DNA of 64,000 nt. It comes from Streptomyces harbinensis. GTDB lineage: Bacteria; Actinomycetota; Actinomycetes; Streptomycetales; Streptomycetaceae. The DNA is taken from positions 62,001-126,000 of the forward strand of contig NZ_FPAB01000002.1 in the NCBI RefSeq assembly GCF_900116145.1, read 5' to 3'. Of the stretch, positions 1 through 7,339 are shown piece after piece (the stretch's first letter is position 1; every line of letters starts with the position of its first letter). The position numbers were made by a program, and so were the translations under genes. The notes below the pieces were generated by a model that was not told the origin of the DNA, ran no database searches, and saw only the letters and a program-made list of their open reading frames with translations.

Positions 1-60
1 CGATGAGGTGACCCGGGCCCTTCCGCGACGCGTGCGCCGCTCCCGGTGGTCCGGCTGCCG

Positions 61-435
61 TCAGGCGGACTTGCGGCTGTCGCGCGGGTGCACGGCGATG
101 TTCATCGCACCGGAGCGCAGGACCGCCAGCCGTTCGGCCAGCACTTCCTCCAGCTCCTCCCGCGTACGCCGCTCCATCAGCATGTCCCAGTGCGTACGGG
201 CCGGCTTGCCCTTCTTCTCCTCGGGGCTCTCGCCGTCCACGAGCAGGGCCTGCGCACCACAGACCTTGCACTCCCACTCCGGCGGGATCTCTGCCTCGAC
301 CGAGAACGGCATCTCGAATTGATGTCCGTTCTGGCATGCGTACTCCACGGCCTGGCGCGGGGCCAGGTCGATGCCGCGGTCGGTCTCGTAGCTGGTCACC
401 ACGAGCCGCGTGCCGCGAAGAGCTCGCTCACTCAT
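61..435 (-). CDS. rbpA: RNA polymerase-binding protein RbpA
   Basis: This 124-residue protein matches RbpA, the actinobacterial factor that binds RNA polymerase and the principal sigma factor and stabilises promoter opening. The zinc ligands are visible as Cys34, His38, Cys56 and Cys59. The C-terminal helix from about residue 80 to 108 (HWDMLMERRTREELEEVL) is the sigma-interaction domain, with the basic linker just before it. The start is supported by a GGGAGG ribosome site about 8 nt upstream of the ATG. A near-perfect sigma-R promoter lies about 60 nt upstream of the start, which fits the known thiol-stress control of rbpA in Streptomyces coelicolor. The left end of the window cuts off whatever follows. 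Confidence 0.96.
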   Translation of the reverse strand: MSERALRGTRLVVTSYETDRGIDLAPRQAVEYACQNGHQFEMPFSVEAEIPPEWECKVCGAQALLVDGESPEEKKGKPARTHWDMLMERRTREELEEVLAERLAVLRSGAMNIAVHPRDSRKSA

Positions 436-496
436 GAATCGTGCCTCCCGGGCTCATCGCCCACAGGACAGGTGTCGCTGTCGTCATCGGTCAGGT

Positions 497-524
497 CAAC
501 GTCCGGTCGGCGGTAAAGATTCCC
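497..524 (-). promoter_or_regulatory. Sigma-R (SigR) type promoter of rbpA
   Basis: Read on the minus strand, GGGAAT (524-519) is followed after exactly 18 nt by GTTG (500-497). This is the sigma-R consensus, GGGAAT-N18/19-GTT. The element sits about 60 nt upstream of the rbpA start. In S. coelicolor rbpA is a known member of the thiol-oxidative-stress regulon. Confidence 0.82.
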
Positions 525-603
525 GTGTGGGTCATGCGTCGCCCGTCGTGCCGACTCTTCTTGTACCCACCGACGTCCGGTTTGTCACATCAGGGCTGAG
601 ATG

Positions 604-1305
604 TCACCCGGCGTCCGCACAGGATGGCTCATGGTCACGGTCCGTCCGATGGGATCGAACGCGTAGAATACCCGGCTGCCGCTCCCGCGTCGAAATCCGG
701 TCGGACATCCGCTCGGACGGCGACGGGAACACTCTGCCGAAAAGCCGCAGGAACCACTGCGCCACCGGGCCGATGGTGAGCGCGAAAACCGCCGTGCCGA
801 CACCCACCGTGCCCCCCAGCAGAAAACCGGCGGCCAGCACCGCCACCTCGATGCAGGTGCGCACCAGCCGCACCGAGCGCCCGGTCACCCGGTGCAGCCC
901 CGTCATCAGCCCGTCCCGCGGCCCCGAGCCCAGGCGCGCGGTGATGTACAGCCCGGTCGCCGCCCCCAGCAGCACGATCCCGCCGGCCAGCAGCGCCACC
1001 CGGGCGGGCAGACCGGCCGGCTCCGGGATCACCCGCAGCGCGGCGTCCAGCGACAGCCCGACGAGGATCACATTGGCCACCGTGCCCACCCCCGGCCGCT
1101 CCCGCAGCGGGATCCACAGCAGCAGCACCAGCGCGCCGACCGTGATCGACACCGTGCCCATGCTCACCCCGGTCTGCCGGGAAACCCCCTGATGGAGCAC
1201 GTCCCACGGGCTGGTGCCCAGCTCCGAACGGACCAGCAGGGCGCACGCCGTGCCGTAGAGCACGAGTCCCACGAACAATTGGACAAGCCGGCGGGCCCGG
1301 TGCAT
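604..1305 (-). CDS. YczE/YyaS/YitT-family membrane protein
   Basis: The protein is 233 residues and has about five hydrophobic segments, roughly residues 6-26, 47-66, 73-93, 99-120 and 146-185. The 'RSELGTSPWDVLHQG' block and the repeated 'LGSGPRDGLMTGL' block are the duplicated signature of the YczE family. Function is unproven; these proteins are often paired with a MocR regulator, as here. The ATG at 1305 is preferred over an upstream in-frame start because AGGAG lies 5 nt upstream of it. The highly charged C-terminal tail after about residue 190 is probably cytoplasmic. Confidence 0.85.
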   Translation of the reverse strand: MHRARRLVQLFVGLVLYGTACALLVRSELGTSPWDVLHQGVSRQTGVSMGTVSITVGALVLLLWIPLRERPGVGTVANVILVGLSLDAALRVIPEPAGLPARVALLAGGIVLLGAATGLYITARLGSGPRDGLMTGLHRVTGRSVRLVRTCIEVAVLAAGFLLGGTVGVGTAVFALTIGPVAQWFLRLFGRVFPSPSERMSDRISTRERQPGILRVRSHRTDRDHEPSCADAG

Positions 1306-1420
1306 CTGGACTCCTGGTGACGGTGGTGCGGGGGTTCTCCCGGTGGACTGGACCATGGCATTGTGGGACGCGGTTGGATCGACCGGCCATGGCCAATCGA
1401 GGGAAGGTGGCCCGCAACCG
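1306..1420. promoter_or_regulatory. Shared control region of the yczE-like/mocR pair
   Basis: This 115-nt divergent intergenic region holds two CCATGGC copies at 1353-1359 and 1387-1393, 34 nt (about three helical turns) apart. Each follows a GACC, and the second lies inside the palindrome GGCCATGGCC (1385-1394). MocR/PdxR proteins commonly bind spaced direct repeats between themselves and a divergent target, so this pair is the best operator candidate. Confidence 0.4.
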
Positions 1421-2920
1421 ATGCCCCAGTGGACCTCAACCGTGGGTGCCGCCCAGCTGGCCCGGCTCCTCGGCTCCCAGAAGGGCGCGCCCGGCGGCCG
1501 GCGCGCCCCCGCCTACCGGAACCTGGCCGACGGCGTCCGGCTGCTGGTGCTGGAGGGCCGGGTCCCGGTCGCCGCCCGGCTGCCCGCCGAACGCGAACTG
1601 GCCGCCGCGCTGTCGGTCAGCCGCACCACCGTCGCCGCCGCCTTCGACGCGCTGCGCACCGACGGCTTCCTCCAGTCCCGGCGCGGCGCCGGCAGCTGGA
1701 CGGCGGTGCCGCCCGGCCGTCCACTGCCCACCCGCGCCCTCGACCCGCTGCCGCCCGAATCGGCCGAAGGCGTCATCGACCTGGGCTGCGCCGCGCTGCC
1801 CGCACCCCAGCCCTGGCTCTCCCGCGGCTTCGAAAGCGCGCTCGCCACCCTGGGACCGGCCGCCGGCACCCACGGCGACTTCCCGGCCGGACTGCCCGAA
1901 CTGCGCCGCGCCCTGGCCGACCGGTACACCGCGCGCGGCGTGCCGACCATGCCCGAACAGATCATGGTCACCACCGGCGCGATGGGCGCGGTGGCCGCGA
2001 TCTGCCGGATGTTCACCCCGGCCGGCGAACGGGTGGCGGTGGAGCACCCCAGCTACGCCAACGTGCTCCAGCTCATGCGGGAGGCCGGGGTACGGCTCGT
2101 CCCGGTACCGCTGCGCGACAACGGCCTGGGCGGCTGGGACCTGGCCGGCTGGCGGCGGGTACTGCGCGAGGCGGCACCCCGGATGGCGTACGTGGTGGCC
2201 GACTTCCACAACCCCACCGGCGCGCTGGCGAGCGACGAGCAGCGCCGGGAACTGGTGGCGGCGGCCCGGTCGGCCGGTACCGTCCTGGTGGTGGACGAGA
2301 CCATGGCGGACCTGGCACTGGACCGGGGGCCCGGGGAGAGCGAGCCGCGCCCGGTGAGCGGGTTCGACCCGGGCGGCTCGACGGTCGTCACCGTCGGCTC
2401 GGCCAGCAAGTCGTTCTGGGCCGGCCTGCGGATCGGCTGGGTCCGCGCCACCCCCGACGTGATCCGCGCGCTGGTGGCCCGGCGCGCCTACGCCGACCTC
2501 GGCACCCCGGTGCTGGAACAGCTCGCGGTCGCCGCGCTGATGACCGGCGGCGGCTGGGACGCGGCCGTCGCCCAGCGCCGGGAGACCATCCGCGCGCACC
2601 GCACCGACGTGGTGGCGGCGCTGCGGGCCCGGCTGCCGGAGTGGGAGTTCGCGGTGCCGCGGGGCGGGCTGACCCTGTGGGTGCGCACCGGCGGGCTGTC
2701 CGGGTCGCGGATCGCGGACACGGGGGAGCGGTTCGGGGTGCGGGTGCCCTCCGGGCCGCGGTTCGGAGTGGACGGGGCGTTCGAGGGCTATCTGCGGATC
2801 CCGTTCACCGTGGGGGAGCCGACCGCCTCCGAGGCGGCGGCCCGGCTGGCGGCGGCGGCCCGGTTCGTCGCCGAGGGAGCGCCGCAGGTGGCGCAGACAC
2901 CGAGGGGATACATCTCGTGA
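1421..2920 (+). CDS. MocR/PdxR-family transcriptional regulator (GntR HTH + aminotransferase fold)
   Basis: The protein has 499 residues. An N-terminal winged-helix domain covers about residues 41-90 (LPAERELAAALSVSRTTV...). It is joined to a fold-type I aminotransferase-like domain. The PLP-binding lysine is Lys330 in VGSASKSFWAGLRIG, and the cofactor contacts Asn264 (FHNPTG) and Asp292 (VVDET) are both present. Such proteins use PLP as an effector and normally regulate a neighbouring gene; the divergent YczE-like gene is the obvious target. The start at 1421 has GGGAAGGTGG about 10 nt upstream, so an in-frame ATG further upstream is not needed. The stop overlaps the next start (GTGA), so the two genes are probably translationally coupled. 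Confidence 0.92.
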   Translation: MPQWTSTVGAAQLARLLGSQKGAPGGRRAPAYRNLADGVRLLVLEGRVPVAARLPAERELAAALSVSRTTVAAAFDALRTDGFLQSRRGAGSWTAVPPGRPLPTRALDPLPPESAEGVIDLGCAALPAPQPWLSRGFESALATLGPAAGTHGDFPAGLPELRRALADRYTARGVPTMPEQIMVTTGAMGAVAAICRMFTPAGERVAVEHPSYANVLQLMREAGVRLVPVPLRDNGLGGWDLAGWRRVLREAAPRMAYVVADFHNPTGALASDEQRRELVAAARSAGTVLVVDETMADLALDRGPGESEPRPVSGFDPGGSTVVTVGSASKSFWAGLRIGWVRATPDVIRALVARRAYADLGTPVLEQLAVAALMTGGGWDAAVAQRRETIRAHRTDVVAALRARLPEWEFAVPRGGLTLWVRTGGLSGSRIADTGERFGVRVPSGPRFGVDGAFEGYLRIPFTVGEPTASEAAARLAAAARFVAEGAPQVAQTPRGYIS

Positions 2921-3465
2921 CGGACATCATGATCGCGGCGGCGGCCACGGACGGGGGCACGGCGGCGGAGCTGGAGCGGCTGCGGGAGATCGAGCGCGCG
3001 GCCGGGGAGCCGTTCCGCGCGCTCGGCATGGCGGCGATCGCGGACGACGCGCCGCCCTCGCCCGCCGTCCTGGACGGCTACCGCCGGGCGGGACGGCTGT
3101 GGCTCGCGCTCCCGGACGGCGCGGGGCCGGACGCGGCCGTCGGCTATCTGCTCGCCGACGAGGTGGACGGCGGGGTCCACATCGAGCAGGTGTCCGTCCA
3201 CCCGGCGTGGGGCCGGCGCGGCATCGGGCGCGCCCTGATCGACGCGGCGGCCCGGCCGGGCACCGCGCAGACCCTGACCACCTTCACCGAGGTGCCGTGG
3301 AACGCGCCGTACTACGCGCGGCTGGGCTTCCGCCCGCTCACCGAGGCGGAACTGACTCCCGGCCTGCGGGCGATCCGCGCCCACGAACGGGAACTGGGCC
3401 TGGACCGCTGGCCGCGTGTCTGCATGCGCCGGCCGGCGGCGGACACCGGGCCGGCCGCCGGCTGA
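2917..3465 (+). CDS. GNAT-family N-acetyltransferase
   Basis: This 182-residue protein shows the GNAT core. 'VHIEQVSVHPAWGRRGIGRALIDAA' contains the acetyl-CoA pyrophosphate loop (RRGIGR), and 'PYYARLGFRPL' is the typical final strand and turn. The GTG start overlaps the stop of the MocR gene by four bases and has GAGGGGA just upstream, so the two form a coupled operon. The acceptor substrate cannot be read from the sequence. The gene is convergent with the downstream polymerase gene, only 16 nt away. Confidence 0.88.
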   Translation: MTDIMIAAAATDGGTAAELERLREIERAAGEPFRALGMAAIADDAPPSPAVLDGYRRAGRLWLALPDGAGPDAAVGYLLADEVDGGVHIEQVSVHPAWGRRGIGRALIDAAARPGTAQTLTTFTEVPWNAPYYARLGFRPLTEAELTPGLRAIRAHERELGLDRWPRVCMRRPAADTGPAAG

Positions 3466-3481
3466 CCGTCCGTACGGTGGC

Positions 3482-5161
3482 TCACTTGGCGTCCGCGTAG
3501 CACTCCACCACCGCCGTCGTGAAGGGGAAGCGCGCCGGGGTGCGGCCGAAGACCGTCTCCGCCGCCGTCACCGACGCCCGTTCCAGGGCGGCGCGCACCG
3601 TGTCGGTCTCCTCCTCGGGGCAGTGCACGATCACCTCGTCGTGCTGGAAGAACACCAGCTCGGCCCGCATCCCGCGCAGCGCGCCGCGCAGCGCCGCGAG
3701 CAGCAGCAGGGCCCAGTCGGCGGCGCTGCCCTGGACCACGAAGTTGCGGGTGAAGCGGCCCCGGGCCCGGGCGGCGGGGGAGGTGTCGGACCAGTCCTCG
3801 CTCTGTGGCTCCGGCGGGCAGGTGCGGCCCAGCCAGGTGCGCACCAGACCGCCCTGCTCGCCGGTGCGGGCCGCCTCGTCCACATAGGCCACCGCCGCCG
3901 GGAAGCGGCGGCGCAGATCGGCGAGGTACCGCAGGCCGTCGCCCGAGGTCTGGCCGTAGATCGCGCCGAGCAGCGCCAGTTTGGCCTGCTCGCGGTCGCC
4001 GGAGAACGCGCTCCGGGACAGCGAGGTGTACAGGTCGGCGGCCGAGCCCGCCACCTCCAGCAGGCCCCGGTCGCCGGAGATCACCGCCAGCACCCGCGGC
4101 TCCAGCTGGTCCGCGTCGGCCACCACCAGCCGCCAGCCCGGGTCGGCGACCACCGCCCGCCGCACCACCCGGGGGATCTGGAGCGCCCCGCCGCCGTTGG
4201 AGGTCCAGCGGCCCGACGGGGCGCCGCCGGGTACGTACGTGGCGCGGAACCGGCCGTCCCTGACCCAGGTGCGCAGCCACGACCAGCCGTGCGCGGTGTG
4301 GATGCGGTACAGCTTCTTGTACTCCAGCAGCGGGGCCACCGCCGGATGGTCGATCTCCCGCAGCTCCCAGGCCCGGGTGGAGGTGAGCGTGATCCCGGCG
4401 CCCCGGAAGGCGCGGATGATGTCGGCCGGCAGATCGGGCCGCACCCGCTGCCCGGGGCCGAAGGCGCGGGAGATCTCCTCGGCCAGCTCGGCCAGCCGCC
4501 GGGTCTCCTGCCCGCCGGGGTAGCGCTCGCCGAGCAGTTCGTCGAGCATCGCCCGGTGGAGGTCAGCGCGCCAGGGCAGTCCGGCACGGGTCAATTCGGC
4601 GGCGACCAGGGCGCCGGCCGACTCGGCGGCGAGCAGCAGCCGCAGCCGGCCGGGGTGCGTGCCGCGGGCGGTGCGCTCCAGCTGGCCGGCGTACACCTCC
4701 ACCAGCGCGGTGAGCGGGTCGGTGCCGGCCGGCAGCGGCGGCGGTCCGGTGTCGAACAGCGAGGGCTGGCCGGTGTCGGCCGAGGCCGGGCGCGGGTCCT
4801 CGGGGACGGGCAGCCCGTGCAGCCGGGCCCAGGCGGCGGGCAGTGAACGGGGCAGGCCGTAGCGCCCCTCGTGCCCGAGGAGCAGCGCCTCGGCCAGCTC
4901 CACGTCGTAGCAGCGCTCCACCCGCACCCCGGCGGCCAGCAGCCGGGGATGGAGCGCGGCCGTGGAGCGCCACACCCAGCGGGCGACCCGGGGCCGCGCG
5001 GCGACGGCGGTGGCCGCGTCCGGCTCGCGCGCCACCGGGCCGCCGATCCGGCCCCGGTCGTCCAGGGCGCACACCAGGGCCGAGCCGTCCGGCTGTTCCG
5101 CCAGGGCCCACCGGCCCCCGTATTCGTACACGTTCTCGATTCTGTCAGGCGGTACCGACAC
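3482..5161 (-). CDS. Bifunctional 3'-5' exonuclease/DNA polymerase-like protein (family A)
   Basis: A roughly 559-residue family A polymerase of the short actinobacterial type, without a 5' nuclease domain. Motif A is read as [19 protein letters not shown]. Motif B is [20 protein letters not shown] (R-x3-K-x7-YG). Motif C is [12 protein letters not shown], with the catalytic HDE. The N-terminal about 200 residues take the place of the proofreading domain, and I do not see a convincing full set of acidic exonuclease residues, so proofreading may be lost. It is not the housekeeping PolA. The start is uncertain: GTG at 5161 gives the usual length, but GTG at 5131 has a slightly better purine stretch and leaves more room for the divergent promoter. 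Confidence 0.85.
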   Translation of the reverse strand: MSVPPDRIENVYEYGGRWALAEQPDGSALVCALDDRGRIGGPVAREPDAATAVAARPRVARWVWRSTAALHPRLLAAGVRVERCYDVELAEALLLGHEGRYGLPRSLPAAWARLHGLPVPEDPRPASADTGQPSLFDTGPPPLPAGTDPLTALVEVYAGQLERTARGTHPGRLRLLLAAESAGALVAAELTRAGLPWRADLHRAMLDELLGERYPGGQETRRLAELAEEISRAFGPGQRVRPDLPADIIRAFRGAGITLTSTRAWELREIDHPAVAPLLEYKKLYRIHTAHGWSWLRTWVRDGRFRATYVPGGAPSGRWTSNGGGALQIPRVVRRAVVADPGWRLVVADADQLEPRVLAVISGDRGLLEVAGSAADLYTSLSRSAFSGDREQAKLALLGAIYGQTSGDGLRYLADLRRRFPAAVAYVDEAARTGEQGGLVRTWLGRTCPPEPQSEDWSDTSPAARARGRFTRNFVVQGSAADWALLLLAALRGALRGMRAELVFFQHDEVIVHCPEEETDTVRAALERASVTAAETVFGRTPARFPFTTAVVECYADAK

Positions 5162-5181
5162 CGCGCGGGAACGACGCGTCC

Positions 5182-5187
5182 TATGAT
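5182..5187 (+). promoter_or_regulatory. -10 element for a leaderless cds1-like transcript
   Basis: TATGAT ends 6 nt before the GTG at 5194, and no ribosome-binding sequence is visible. This places the transcription start at or next to the start codon, as in many leaderless actinobacterial mRNAs. The -35 region is poor. Confidence 0.45.
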
Positions 5188-5193
5188 CGCGGC

Positions 5194-6327
5194 GTGAGCA
5201 GCCGTGAACAGCAAACCCGCCCGTCCGTCGCCGCGACCGGGGACACCGACCGCAGCGACCCGGCGTACCGGGCCTGGCTGAAGGAGGCGGTGCGCAAGGT
5301 GCAGGCGGACGCCAACCGCAGCGCCGACACCCATCTGCTGCTCTTCCCGCTGCCCGAGACATGGGGCATCGACCTGTATCTCAAGGACGAGTCCACCCAC
5401 CCCACCGGCTCGCTCAAACACCGGCTGGCCCGCTCGCTGTTCCTGTACGGCCTGTGCAACGGCTGGATCCGGCCCGGCCGGCCGGTGATCGAGGCGTCCA
5501 GCGGCTCCACCGCCGTCTCCGAGGCGTACTTCGCGCGGCTGATCGGCGTCCCGTTCATCGCGGTGATGCCGCGCACCACCAGCCGGGCCAAGACCGAACT
5601 GATCGAGTTCCAGGGCGGTACCTGTCATCTGGTGGACGACCCGGCCACCGTGTACGACGTCTCGGCCGCGCTCGCCGCCGAGACCGGCGGGCACTACATG
5701 GACCAGTTCACCTACGCCGAGCGGGCCACCGACTGGCGCGGCAACAACAACATCGCCGAGTCCATCTACCAGCAACTGCGCCTGGAGCGCTACCCGGAGC
5801 CCGCCTGGATCGTGGCCACCGCCGGCACCGGCGGCACCTCGGCGACCCTCGCCCGTTATGTGCACTACATGCAGTACGACACCCGCATCTGCGTCGCCGA
5901 CCCGGAGAACTCCTGCTTCTACGACGGCTGGCTGGCCGGCGACCCGTGCGCGGTGAGCGAGAACGCCTCGCGCATCGAGGGCATCGGCCGGCCCCGGATG
6001 GAGCCCAGCTTCGTGCCCGGCGCGATCGACCGGATGATGAAGGTGCCGGACGCCGCCACGGTGGCCGCCGTACGCGCCCTGGAAGGCGCCATCGGCCGCA
6101 AGGCGGGCGGCTCCACCGGCACCGGGCTGTGGAGCGCCCTGAAGATCGTCGCCGAGATGGTGGCCGAGGGACGTACCGGCTCGGTGGTCACCCTGATCTG
6201 CGACCCGGGCGACCGCTACCTCGACAAGTACTACTCGGACGAATGGCTGGCGCGGCAGGGGCTTGACATCGCCCCGTACCGGCACGCCATCGACGGCTTC
6301 CTGCGCACCGGCCGCTGGAGCTGCTGA
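5194..6327 (+). CDS. PLP-dependent cysteine synthase-family protein (Cds1-like L-cysteine desulfhydrase)
   Basis: The 377-residue fold-type II PLP enzyme has the Schiff-base lysine Lys75 in [12 protein letters not shown], the substrate loop SSGSTA (102-107) and the phosphate-cradling glycine loop ATAGTGGT. Overall it resembles mycobacterial Cds1, which degrades cysteine to pyruvate, ammonia and sulfide, more than it does CysK or CysM, since the Asn of the CysK 'TSGNTG' loop is replaced by Ser. Cysteine desulfhydrase is therefore the likeliest activity, but cysteine synthase or another beta-substitution is possible. The start is the GTG at 5194, with a -10 element immediately upstream. It is divergent from the polymerase gene. 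Confidence 0.82.
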   Translation: MSSREQQTRPSVAATGDTDRSDPAYRAWLKEAVRKVQADANRSADTHLLLFPLPETWGIDLYLKDESTHPTGSLKHRLARSLFLYGLCNGWIRPGRPVIEASSGSTAVSEAYFARLIGVPFIAVMPRTTSRAKTELIEFQGGTCHLVDDPATVYDVSAALAAETGGHYMDQFTYAERATDWRGNNNIAESIYQQLRLERYPEPAWIVATAGTGGTSATLARYVHYMQYDTRICVADPENSCFYDGWLAGDPCAVSENASRIEGIGRPRMEPSFVPGAIDRMMKVPDAATVAAVRALEGAIGRKAGGSTGTGLWSALKIVAEMVAEGRTGSVVTLICDPGDRYLDKYYSDEWLARQGLDIAPYRHAIDGFLRTGRWSC

Positions 6328-6340
6328 CGCCGCTGCGCCG

Positions 6341-6361
6341 GGCCCGGGCCGGGACCGGCCC
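6341..6361. terminator. Small GC hairpin between convergent genes
   Basis: GGGCCGG (6346-6352) pairs with CCGGCCC (6355-6361) across a very short loop, within an alternating GGCCCGGGCC tract. It sits between the 3' ends of the Cds1-like and DeoR genes and could terminate both. No U-tract is present, as is usual here. Confidence 0.35.
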
Positions 6362-6373
6362 CCGCCGCCCGGA

Positions 6374-7213
6374 TCAGCCGGCCGCGCCCGCCGGCTCCGG
6401 CCCGGCGATGATCAGCTCGGCGACGTGCTCCTCGATCTCCTCCCGGTCGTCGGCCGCGAGCCCCGCGTCCATCACCAGGGTGTCCACCTCGTCCAGCGAG
6501 GCGAACGAACTGAGCCCCGTTGTCCCCCACTTGGTGTGGTCCGCGACCACGACCACCCGGCGGGCCGAGCGGATGAAGTGCCGATTGGTCTCCGCCTCGG
6601 CGAGGTTGGGCGTGGAACAGCCCGCCTCCACCGAGATGCCGTGCGTCCCGAGGAACAGCACGTCGAAGTGGAGCGAGCCGATCGCGGCGTCCGCGACCGG
6701 GCCGACCAGCGTCTCCGAGGGGGTGCGCACCCCGCCGGTCAGCACCACGGTCGCCGCCCCGCTCTCCACGCCGCGCCCCTCCGCCGGGCGGCGTGCGGCG
6801 TGGAACACATCGGCCACCCGCACCGAGTTGGTGACCACGGTGAGATCGGGGATGTCCACGAGCTGCTGAGCGACCGCGAAGGTGGTGGTGCCGCCCGCGA
6901 GCGCCACCGCCGTGCCGGGCACGACCAGGGACGCCGCCGCGCGGGCGATGTCGCTCTTGGCGGTCAGCTCCAGCTCCGACTTGGCCTCGAAGCCGGGCTC
7001 GTGGGTACGGGCCTGGTCGACCGGGACCGCCCCGCCGTGCACCTTCTCCAACGTGCCCTGCCGCGCGAGCACGTCCAGGTCGCGCCGCACCGTCATGTCC
7101 GAGACCTGCAGCATCCGCGTCAACTCGCTGACCCGGATTCCGCCTCGGCGGCGAACCTCCTCCAGGATCAGGGCGCGTCGCTGCCCGGCCAGCAGATTCT
7201 GGTTGTCGGCCAC
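6374..7213 (-). CDS. DeoR/GlpR-family transcriptional regulator
   Basis: The 279-residue protein has an N-terminal DeoR-type winged helix (residues 11-60; SELTRMLQVSDMTVRRDLDVL, with the TVRRDL recognition helix typical of the family). It also has a C-terminal DeoR sensor domain that binds phosphosugars, including 'ALAGGTTTFAVAQQL', 'TNSVRVADV' and 'LFLGTHGIS'. These proteins usually repress sugar-catabolic genes in response to a phosphorylated intermediate. No sugar gene is adjacent, so its target is unknown; the dhaKLM operon 11 kb away is possible but unsupported. The GTG start at 7213 has GGAGAGG about 6 nt upstream. Confidence 0.92.
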   Translation of the reverse strand: MADNQNLLAGQRRALILEEVRRRGGIRVSELTRMLQVSDMTVRRDLDVLARQGTLEKVHGGAVPVDQARTHEPGFEAKSELELTAKSDIARAAASLVVPGTAVALAGGTTTFAVAQQLVDIPDLTVVTNSVRVADVFHAARRPAEGRGVESGAATVVLTGGVRTPSETLVGPVADAAIGSLHFDVLFLGTHGISVEAGCSTPNLAEAETNRHFIRSARRVVVVADHTKWGTTGLSSFASLDEVDTLVMDAGLAADDREEIEEHVAELIIAGPEPAGAAG

Positions 7214-7339
7214 GGGATCCTCTCCGGGGTGCCGGGGGCGTCCGCGCGTGCGCGGGAGCCCCGGCGTTCGCCCCCTTGGCTGCTGAAGGAGTCATCTTCG
7301 CATGTTCGAACCACCGCCGACGCGGAGAAGCCTTCTATC

